NCBI GenBank assembly: GCA_037157565.1
Contig: JAZHRO010000014.1
Location: 104,501,501-104,565,500, forward strand
DNA from: Thalassia testudinum
Taxonomy: Eukaryota; Streptophyta; Magnoliopsida; Alismatales; Hydrocharitaceae
DNA: 64,000 nt
Direction: 5' to 3'
Position 1 is the first letter of the stretch, and every line of letters starts with the position of its first letter. This document shows positions 53,880 through 62,755 of this stretch, in pieces. Below the pieces are notes generated by a model that saw nothing but the letters and a program-made list of their open reading frames with translations, was not told where the DNA came from and did not search any database. The translations under genes and the position numbers were made by a program.

Positions 53880-56039
53880 TGTTGTAGTACAATGATCAAA
53901 GCAAATCAAGCATTTAAATTTTTAATACTCGAATTAGAAAAGAAATCCGAGGTCATATCTGGGAGCAATCAAATATGCAATTACCACTATTTTGTCCAGG
54001 TGATTTTAGTGAACTGACAATTTTAAGAGAATAAAACAAGTTCGCGATTGCATTCAAAACTTCAGCAGTTAGAGAATATATATGTGAGTGCGATTAGTAT
54101 TTGTTAAAATCTCAATAAAAATTAACAATTAATGATAATTAAATTAACTATTCATCAATTTAAGCATAAATGAACTTTTGACAAAAATGTTTAATAGTTT
54201 ACTGTAGTCAAAATTACTCAAAAGAGACTTAAGATCAAGAATAAACACTATTTTCAGTTCTATCCTTGCATTGTCACAATTAGACCCCTATAGATTGCAA
54301 TTAGCTCCCTAGAAATTCTTTCAAGTTGGTCTTTTTCTTTCAGAAAGGTCCTCACACCTTTGTTCTTCTTCAAGGCCAACAAGGGTCCACCAGAGGTTGG
54401 CCAACCTTTAGATCCATCCATTGGATGGGGTCAGTGAACGGAGGATGGTTAGGATGGGTGTTCACCAACTTAGTTGCACCCTTTGATCGATGATCGTCGA
54501 AGTGGCGACAGGGGAGGGAGTGGCCAGAGATGGAGAAGGAGATGGCCTCTGGCGAGCTCTCCGGCGTGTACCTACATGTCAAAATACGAGTCAAAAGACC
54601 CCAATTAAATGCTCAAAAGCTCCAGTGTGCCAAGCTAGAGCAAAGCCCTAAGCTAATTCATGGTGTTGATGGCGAACAAGGGCTGGTGGAGAAGGTCGTT
54701 GTGGTGGTGAATGGAGGTGATGGTTGCGGTAAATGGAGCAATGCTTGGAGCGACGAAGCTCCAGAAACCTAATTGGGGATACCACGAAGCTAAGCCCTAA
54801 CCTAATTTGATGAGAGGTGGGGAGAAGAAGCCTGCCAAACTCAAGGAGGAAGAAGATGACAGCAGTGGTTGGTCGGAGTGAAGGAGGGTAGAAGCTTCGA
54901 AGCTCCGTGTGAAGCTTCGTGTGAGGGCGGAGAGTGAAAGCCCTCTCTCAATTTCAATGAGAGAGCGACGGATGAAGGGGTTGAGATAGCTCTGAGGTCC
55001 TTCAATGGCAATGCACTTGGGAAGAAGAAGAAGATGGTAGCACATGCGATTTCCAGGCGAAAACATTCGTAGGAGCTACACGTGTACTTATAGCCCTATG
55101 CTAGAGTAGATGGCAGTCATTGTTGCGAGATTTGCTCGCAATGAACTCGCAATAAAGGGGATATCTTTGACCGGCGATGGCAGGCGATAGAGGCTATGGC
55201 TGTTGACGGGATTACTGCCGTTGGGTGTGCAGCTTCAAGGGGAAGAAATCCTCTACAGTCACCAAGGTCAGTCGAGGCCTGAGGTGGCGAGAATCCGCGA
55301 GTGAAACTCATCATTCTCATGCCATTATTGCTAAGAAGGTCGAGGGACCTTTTTGTGATTAAGGTAAATAATTTGGGGGGGTAAATGTAAGGAAATCAAA
55401 AGTTAAGGACTCATTTGTAGGGAAATAAAGAAATTGAGGGTCAATTTGCAAACTTGGCCAAGATGAAGCCAAAATAAGCCCAAATTTTTATGGTAACCTA
55501 ATTTGGCCATGAGAAATTTAATGGTGCCTTCAATTTTATATTTTTATGTCGTTTGCATGGTCAATTTATGATTAGACGTAGAATGTACCAAATTCCCATC
55601 TCTAATTCTATTTTAGGTCAAAACGAGTTTTGATTGTCAAATTGATTATGCTAAACCTTATAAAATATTTCTAATTCATTTTTAGAAGGTTTAGATTACA
55701 TTTACTTCCATCAGAACTATTTTAATTGAAGTGGAGTTGAAATTAGGATTTTAATTAGAATTAAACATTCAATTTGAATGTAAATCCTAAATTACTCAAT
55801 ACCAACCCACTTTTAAGATGTTTAAGCTCAATTGATCTTTAATTAATCATAGGTTCACCCTCCAGCCATTCTGCATTCATAATTATTCATGGAAACTGTA
55901 GAATTAACCCCATTTTATAATAATTCCTTTCTCTTCAGCCTTGCTTGAGTAATACCCTTTTAATATGTTAATTAAATGAATTTAACTTTAGAACTTAGCT
56001 AAATTAGGTTAGTCATAGAGGATGATGGTGATGCCATCA
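53880..56039 (-). repeat. Element H 3' LTR (2160 bp)
   Basis: On the minus strand it starts TGATGGCATCACCATCATCC at 56039, after the polypurine word AGGCATGGGGGTA, and ends GTACTACAACA at 53880. It is related to the C LTR (start TGATGGGAGCACCATCATGA) and to the solo LTR at 58602. A TATAAGTA box is at 55085-55092. Frames of 60-90 residues in it are not supported as genes. Confidence 0.82.
55085..55092 (-). promoter_or_regulatory. Probable TATA box of element H LTR
   Basis: TATAAGTA on the minus strand, about 950 bases from the LTR start. Confidence 0.45.
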
Positions 56040-57768
56040 TACCCCCATGCCTACCATTTGCTAGTTCCTTAGCAAATTCTAGAGTTCAGCACTGAGTTTT
56101 AATGTAAGGGTATTTTTGTTATTTGGCTTCAAAGATTTTATTCTCCTCCTCCTTGTCATTTCTCAATATTCATTTAAAGTTTGTTTTTAACCCTTAGTAC
56201 AAATGTATCAGGATAGGCAAAAACTTTCATCCCTCAGGGATAATAGGTGATCTGTGGTTCAACCCCGGCTTTTAGGTATAGGTAAAAGATGTCTGAGTTG
56301 AAAGGATTTTATTTTTGGTGGCTCACACTCATTTGGTGCTACATATAATTTAGTATTTCAAACTCTAAATGTCTAGATTATTAAATAAATCCATTCAGAG
56401 AAATGCTTAAAACTATGCTCTCTTTTTAGCTCCTTTGTGCTTACTCTCTCTCTTTTCCTTTTCTCTTTTTCTTTTTCTTTTTCTTCTTTTTCTTCTTTTT
56501 CTCTCCCCTTTTTTATCTATGAATCAAGAGCTCACAATTTTTTCGAATTGTCAATATGTTTAGTGGTCTCTCAAGGCATTGACACTTTGATTAAGTTCTG
56601 ATAACCCAACAACTAAGTCAGAACTCCTCAACCTGTATTCGGGCGGTCAGAAATACAAAAAGATAGGTAAAGGTTGTATTTGGTGGATTGTAAGTGTGGT
56701 GGGGAATGCTGCCTCAATGAAATTTATTTACAGCAAAAATAGATACGCACTATTCAAAACACACTCTTTCTCTCTCTCTCTCTTTTAGATAAAAAGGGTC
56801 TATATGTATATTCTTTTTTTATTTTTTTTTTCAAGGATATCTTTTTTCTTTCTCTCTTCTCTTTTTTATTGAGAACATAACTCAACATAACGCAGCTTTC
56901 ATTGACAAGGCATTATTGGAAAATGGTGGTGTACAAGAGGACATTATGTGGCTTATTTGGTGAAAGTGCCTACTCTTGGCACCGGGAAGGAACGGATAGG
57001 ATGGTGTATTTCTGACCTTTGACATTAGCACCCTCCTTCAGTTGAGGATTCCATAAAAAATGGTTGTAATCATCCACCTTAGTTATAGTTTTATTATCAC
57101 CCGCTCTCTACGTATTTTTCATTATTTGGTGGCTCTCAGAGACACACAAAATATACGCATACAAGTGCTGAGAGCGAAAACTGAACCTAACTCCGAATTT
57201 CATTATCTAATTATCCATAAATTAAGAGTCTTCATACTAGACTTAGAGCACCAGTAAACACTCTTTTCTCACCTTACAATTGTTTGGTGGATCTTATAGA
57301 AGAAAATTCTTGCCTGACTCTATAACTAGATGTCCAAAGGTTTTGACAAACTAAAAATGTTTATTGATTTTTCTTTTTCCTTCCTCTCTTTCTTTAAAAA
57401 TGTTTATTGATTTTTCTTTTTCCTTCCTCTCTTTCTTTCTTTCCCTCTTCTTTTCTCTTCCCCCTCTCTCTTTTTTTTTTTGTATGTAGATATTTTTTTA
57501 TGAGAACCTTTCAGAAATAGATTTCAGATATTAGCACTTTAATCCCCCCCATGCCTAAGTGTTGCAATGCCCTCATTGCAAACAAGCTTGGTTCATATTT
57601 AGTTTAGTTCATAATTTTAGAATTGATTAGTTCATAAATTAGGAACCCTAAAGTGCCGTAAGAATGAATTTCAGATAAATTACGAAAGGTCTCGAGATTT
57701 TTCAAAGAATGACGGGTTGCCTCCCGTTAAATGCTAAGTTTATCGCCATTAGTTAGGCACAATGCGGC
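56040..57768 (-). other. Element H 3' UTR
   Basis: Reverse-strand counterpart of the E and B 3' UTRs: CCACCAAATA words (seen here as TATTTGGTGG near 56318, 56687 and 57123, with shorter forms near 56952 and 57280), the CTGAAGGAGGGTGCTAATGTC block (57020-57042), and the GAGGGCATTGCAACACTTAG plus GCATGGGGGG motif (57543-57580). Between them lie long CT-rich tracts and a perfect 43-base tandem duplication (57353-57395 and 57396-57438). Confidence 0.7.
57353..57438. repeat. Perfect 43-bp tandem duplication
   Basis: Two identical 43-base copies, 57353-57395 and 57396-57438, each starting AAAAATGTTTATTGATTTTT and ending in a CT-rich run. Identity suggests a recent slippage event in the H 3' UTR, or a sequencing or assembly artefact. 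Confidence 0.9.
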
Positions 57769-58601
57769 TTAAGTGGAATGGAGGTCAAGAGACTCCCCGA
57801 CTAGACTCATATCATGAAGTTCAAGAAACAGTTTAAGATGTTGGCCATTAACAATAAATGGTATAGAGTCACGATCGAGAGGTGAGATTTCTACAACTCC
57901 ATTACCAAAAATCCTTCTAGCCAGAAATGGTTCAGTCCATTTAAATCTGAGCTTGCCCGAGAACAGTTTAAGATGGGCATCAAACAGAAGTACCTTCTGG
58001 CCAGGACTGAATGATTTACGTGAAATGTGTTTATCATGCAAGACTTTAATTCGATCCTTGTAAATTCGTGAGTTCTCATACGCATCGTTGCATAATTCAT
58101 CAAGCTCTCTTATTTGCAAGAGATGGTGAATACCAGCCTTTCCGAGGTCCAATTTGCATTTTCGTACTGCCCAATAGGCTTTATGCTCCATTTCTACAGG
58201 AAGGTGACATGCCTTCCCGTAAACAGTTCTAAAGGGAGACATTCCTAATTGGATTTTATGGGTGGTCCTATAAGCCCATAATGCTTCCAGAAGCTGGGTT
58301 GGCCTGTCTTTTCTATCAGGTAGAACATTGACCTGCAGAATCTTTTTGATTTTCCGGTTTGATAGCTCGACAAGTCCATTTGTTTGCAGATGATACGGGG
58401 TAGAAATGCGGTGAGACACCCCATATTTTCTAAGTATGGATTGGAAATGTACATTCATGAAATGGATCCCACCATCAGAGATAATTGCTTTAGGTACATC
58501 GAACCAGGAGAAGATGTTGTCGTGAATAAATCGGATAACGACCTTATGATTATTGGTTCGAGCTGAAACAGCTTCAATCCATTTGGACACATAGTCCACA
58601 G
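57769..58601 (-). pseudogene. Element H integrase, catalytic core and C-terminal part
   Basis: 276 residues open without interruption, the longest intact domain in the window. It starts in DYVSKWIEAVSARTNNHKVV and has IISDGGIHFMNVHFQSILRK with the second catalytic Asp, and PYHLQTNGLVELSNRKIKKI with the catalytic Glu. LLEALWAYRTTHKIQLGMSP, FRTVYGKACHLPVEMEHKAY, FSGKLRFKWTEPFLARRIFG and FIVNGQHLKLFLEL follow, the last being the usual Ty3/gypsy integrase end. The stop follows SLDLHST. The first catalytic Asp (GIDFMG) lies beyond the nested solo LTR, so the gene is split but the residues themselves are intact. Confidence 0.9.
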
Positions 58602-59501
58602 TGATGAGAGCCTCATCATGAGCCCTAACTAGCTCATTTTGACCTAAGAAAGAGAATAAGAGCTCCTACATAACCTAGAGAAGGGCTTAATTCAAGGAAT
58701 ATGTGTTATAAGAAGAAAACATGAAATAAAGGTTAAAACTGTAATTTTACCATTGCAGTACATAAATGGGATTTCTCAGAGGCAATACATAGGTCAAATG
58801 GTCTGAATAAGATAAAAAGTATGTTGGTTCAGTCAGAAATGGGTTATTGTGCAGTCTAGGAATTAAATGACATTCTGTAACCCTAAAACAGACCCGCTTA
58901 ATTCAACAAGGTTATGGTTAGGATAAAAATCAACTGAACCCTTTAAAATTCATGGAAAAATATCCCCTAGGGTTTAGAACCTTTAATTTTGCCTTTGGAA
59001 CCTATTTTGACCTAGATTGGTGTCCTAACTCATCAATTGACCTAATTTAGGTTTTTATGCAAAATATCCATTCAAACATGGTCAAACCTAAAATCCAACT
59101 TCTCCATTAGATTCCTTATGTCCAAATTAGGTTTGTACCAAAATTTGGACCTAAGGGGAGGTCATCTTGACCTACATTGTAAAATAGTACACCTGATTAC
59201 ATTCTGGTCCCTATCTTTTGAAAACCATTGCACAGACCCCCCTAACTTCCTCGCCACTCTTACAAACAGGTCCCTCCACCATTAATGGGGAGAAATCCTA
59301 CTCCGGCGAGGAATGGAGGGGGAGTACTCCCTGATTCCTCAAAGATCTCCCAGATTTTGAAGGGAGATTCTCTGAAGAATTCTCTATGTTCGACCTCGGA
59401 TACTTAGGTTTTCGAGTAATAAAATCTTATTTGTTGTCAATGCTTGGTCACCTATACTACCACGCAACTGACTGTTAAAAGACGATCCAGTGCTGCCAAC
59501 A
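58602..59501 (+). repeat. Solo LTR (900 bp) nested in element H integrase
   Basis: TGATGAGAGCC...CTGCCAACA flanked by a perfect 5-base duplication CACAG (58597-58601 and 59502-59506). Without it the integrase reads continuously from ILLAV to DYVSKW. In the plus sense its start (TGATGAGAGCCTCATCATGA) and end (TTCGAGTAATAAAATCTTAT) match the C LTR on the minus strand, so it is a short solo LTR of a C-like family. Confidence 0.92.
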
Positions 59502-59890
59502 CACAGCAAGAAGAATGTATTCAAAGCCATTTGAATTTTGAAATGGGCCCATAAAATCAATCCCCTAAATATCAAAAATTTCTCACACGACGATCGGATT
59601 TAAGGGCATCATATCGCGATGGCCCATGCTGCCTAAGGTTTGGCAATGAGCACATGCCCTACAGTATTTTTGTGCATCTTTAAACAAAGTCAGCCAATAG
59701 AAGCCTCTTTGGAGGATTTTGGCTGTGGTTTTATGTCCAGAAAAATGGCTACCACAGGCCTGGCCATGACAAAATGAGATAATATCATTGACCTCTATGT
59801 TAGGAATACATCTCCGGATGATCTGATCTGCTCTGATGCGAAACAGATATGAATCTTCCCAGAAATAGTACTTGGCATCTAATATCAATT
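59502..59890 (-). pseudogene. Element H integrase, zinc-binding domain and first catalytic residue
   Basis: The minus strand encodes DAKYYFWEDSYLFRIRADQI, CIPNIEVNDIISFCHGQACG, SHFSGHKTTAKILQRGFYWL and FKDAQKYCRACAHCQTLGS, with an intact C-x-x-C and His pair. [20 protein letters not shown] follows after two stops (VV*EIFDI*GIDF). The second stop fits TGG to TAG. The reading frame is then interrupted by the solo LTR at 59501. Confidence 0.88.
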
Positions 59891-60470
59891 TGTCCTTTTT
59901 GGCTTTGGATCAATCAGATGAAATCTGGTTGGATGCCAAGTAGTTAACAATATCTGCATACTAGGGAAGCCCAGCATCTATGGCTAAAAGATGCTCATCC
60001 AAAAAATGCTCAGTAATAGGTACTGATGGATCAATGATAGATGAGGGAAGGTGGGACAGATGATCTACAACTACATTTTGTTTTCCCACTTTGTCACAAA
60101 TCTCTAAATCAAATTCTTGCAAAAGAATGATCCAACGAATCAGACAAGGCCTCGCGTCCCTCTTGGTGAGCAAGTGTTGCATCGCTGTGTGGTCCGAGTA
60201 TATGATTATGTGGGACCCAAGAAGGTCCGATCGGAATTTCTCCAGGGTAAAGACAACAGCCAGAAGTTCCTTCTCAGTGATCGTATAATTCTGTTGGCCG
60301 TCGTCCAATGTTTTACTTGTGTAATAGATCACTACAGGTTTCCCATCAACTTTTTGACCAAAGATTGCCCCCATAGCAAAATCTGACACGTCACACATGA
60401 TCTCAAATGGATGAGACCAGTCAGGGGGTTGCAATACTGGTGCCTTGGTGACTCAATCCTTAAGGATTTT
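59891..60470 (-). pseudogene. Element H RNase H
   Basis: 157 residues open (60434-59961): PFEIMCDVSDFAMGAIFGQK, KPVVIYYTSKTLDDGQQNYT, TEKELLAVVFTLEKFRSDLL, GSHIIIYSDHTAMQHLLTKR, IILLQEFDLEICDKVGKQNV and VDHLSHLPSS. Catalytic Asp (MCD), Glu (KELL) and Asp (YSDH) are all present. The stretch joins to integrase through LP*YADIV and SD*SKAK, where both stops fit TGG to TAG or TGA. Confidence 0.88.
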
Positions 60471-61088
60471 GAAGGCTTTAGCACATTCATTAGAGAAATT
60501 GAAGGGAATATCCTTCTATAATAAGTTAGTCAGGGGTCTGGTGGTTTTTGAGAAGTCAGAAATAAAACATCGATAGAATCCGACGTGCCCCAAGAAGGAT
60601 CTAATTTCTTTAACCGAGGAAGGGGCAGGGAGTTTGGATATCAAATTGATCTTTGCTCGGTCAACCTGGATACCTTGTTCAGATAGAAGGTGTCCCAGAA
60701 CGATGCCCTAGGGAACCATGAAATGGCTCTTTTCCCAGTTTAAGACCAGATTTACGTTGATGCATCGTTAGAAGATTTTAGTCAAGTGACCCAAGCACTC
60801 ATCGAAGGTTTTTCCAAAGATAGAAAAATCATCCATGAAGACCTCTAAGGATTCACCCATCATGTCTGAGAATATTGCCAACATGCATCGCTGGATGGTA
60901 GCAAGTGCATTGCAAAGTTCGAAAGGCATTCTACGGAACGCAAATGTCCCATAGGGACAAGTGAATGTGGTTTTGTCCTGATCTTCAGGATGAATGGCCA
61001 CTTGATTATAGCCTGAGCATCCATCCAAGAAACATAAGTACTGATTTCCTGCTAATTTTTTGAGAATTTGATTAATAAAAGGTAACAG
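60471..61088 (-). pseudogene. Element H reverse transcriptase, C-terminal two thirds
   Basis: Begins at the J LTR with LLPFINQILKKLAGNQYLCF, then DGCSGYNQVAIHPEDQDKTT, FAFRRMPFELCNALATIQRC, LEVFMDDFSIFGKTFDECLG, SEQGIQVDRAKINLISKLPA and FLGHVGFYRCFISDFSK. The FMDD box is intact. Stops at MVP*GIVLG and LL*KDIPF fit CAG to TAG, and LKD*VTKAP fits CGA to TGA. The first part of RT, with protease and gag, would lie right of J. Confidence 0.88.
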
Positions 61089-61724
61089 TGTTGAAATGGA
61101 TAACTACGCTATCGGAATTGGATTTGAAAACCCATCGTTGTAGTTTGAGCGTGAAGAAATATGTTCAACAAATAAAATTTATACCAAAAAATCTGTAAAG
61201 AAATTCCAGGTCAAACATAGGGAGGCTATGTTTATCTCAAAATCCACAATTATATTTTTTTGTATTTTTGTTTAAAGGGAGAAATAATCACAATGGAAGC
61301 AATATAAACAATAAGAGAGAGAGAGAACAGTCACTTGATATTGAATAATGTTTTTACAACTAAGAAAGTGAGAAATGATTGCACTAGAAAGCAGGAAATT
61401 GTTACAACTAGAAAGCAGGAAAATTCTACTCTAGAAAGCGGAAAAAGAAGGGACCGAGAAGTTATCCTCCTCGACGATCGCTTGGTGGACGAGTCTGATG
61501 GGACAACGCGTGGAAGATGAGGAACAGAGTGGGAAGAAGGAGGAAGAAGCAGGAGGAATGGGAACGAAGCAACACGTCGTCGTCGTCGCGGGATCCGCTT
61601 CCGGAACGGGGGTGACAACTTGATTTTAGCTCTTGAGGAGCATCCCGGGTGTGAAACAAGCTTCTCTTAAGCTTTGGAGAGGGAGAGAGAAGGAAGGGAT
61701 GAGAAATTCATAGGGTAGGGGTCT

Positions 61725-61733
61725 CCTTTTATA
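61725..61733 (-). promoter_or_regulatory. TATA box of element J LTR
   Basis: TATAAAAGG on the minus strand, the same box as in the F LTRs. Confidence 0.6.
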
Positions 61734-62074
61734 GTTGTAAGGAGTGGGGGCATTTTGGTCATTACAACATTAAAAACATTAATTCAGGACCTTTAGTGAC
61801 GGGTAAATTCGTCACTAAAGGCCAGACGTGGATGACGTACGCGCACCGCACGTGCGACCCCTCACCTTTGCTGCCTCAACGCCTACGCACGACCACGCAT
61901 GCTCAGGCGTCCGATCAAGAGATCGGATGGCTTAAACAGCTACTCACCAACATCATGCACCCGCGTGCGATAGGGCATTCACTCTACGCGTCTGATTGCG
62001 CGTGGGCACTATCGGTTGATCGGTGTCACTCGATGCAAATGGTATGGCTCCGATTGCGCGCTCGCACGCGAGGA

Positions 62075-62145
62075 GGCGACACTGTGCCTGCGACTCAAAC
62101 CTACACCACCTGCCTTCACAGCACCTTAACCGCTGCGCTACGCAT
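62075..62145 (-). other. tRNA-like module in element J U3
   Basis: On the minus strand TAGCGCAGCGGTTAAGGTGC resembles a tRNA D arm with A box, and 17 bases further on AGGTTTGAGTCG resembles a B box with one C-to-T change. Same orientation as the LTR and a similar distance from its start as the module of element B. Confidence 0.5.
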
Positions 62146-62755
62146 GCGGTTGAGGCGCATGGATGAATTTGTGCACGCGTGCATGCGACCGTTGGATAAG
62201 CATCCAATGGTGTGGATTCATCGATCAATTGAAGAGGAGAAGTGGTGGCAGGTCCTTGGGGCCGGTTGGGCAACTGAGATGGCTCCACGTGATGCCATCT
62301 TGGCCGTCCATCTTTTGAGTGTTGCAGATGGTGCTACGGATGTCAGATTAGACCGATTTTCACGCTGTTAGGTTGCGATCGTCGATCCAAACCCATACGT
62401 GTTGGCAGATTTGTCATATGAGGTGCGGATTAATACCATCTTGGCCCTTGATCTTTAGGGTTCCTCGATCTCTATCTGGTGCTACAGATGTTAGATCAGG
62501 GCGATCTTGGAGTCGTTGAACTCCAATTATCGCCCTGATCAGATCCATACGGTTGGATCTTCGATCCGAGGCTCCAATTAACAAGTTTCCATATCCCTGG
62601 CCATAAAAAGGAGATAATTACTATACAATTTGTACAACTTGACCTAAATGCATGATTATGCATGTTATGCACTATTTACAATGTATAATGCTAATGTGAC
62701 ACTAAGAACATGCATTAATAGACATTTTAGGTTAATCATATGTATGCACATCGCA

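Larger units (their letters stand above)
53880..61088 (-). mobile_element. Element H: Athila-type element, RT through 3' LTR
   Basis: On the minus strand: RT (from 61088), RNase H, integrase, 3' UTR, polypurine tract and 3' LTR (53880-56039). The 5' part is cut by the LTR of element J at 61089. A 900-base solo LTR with a perfect 5-base duplication splits the integrase. H lies within the LINE ORF2. It has the best preserved pol of the window, with most stops of the C-to-T kind. Confidence 0.87.
61089..62755 (-). repeat. Element J 3' LTR (1667 bp)
   Basis: On the minus strand it starts TGCGATGTGCATACATATGA at 62755 and ends CCATTTCAACA at 61089. It shares the U3 block GGATCTGATCAGG...CTGTAGCACC with the F and B LTRs. 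TATAAAAGG is at 61725-61733, and a tRNA-like module at 62075-62145. The 191-residue plus-strand frame at 61796-62371 is antisense to the LTR and not supported as a gene. Confidence 0.82.

Noticed and set aside
62075..62145. A true tRNA gene
   Set aside because: A- and B-box-like words are present, but the acceptor stem does not pair well and the anticodon loop is irregular. Kept only as a tRNA-like module.
61796..62371. 191-residue open frame on the plus strand
   Set aside because: It lies wholly inside the J LTR, antisense to it, over the GC-rich U3 and tRNA-like module. Composition is that of chance frames, with no domain.
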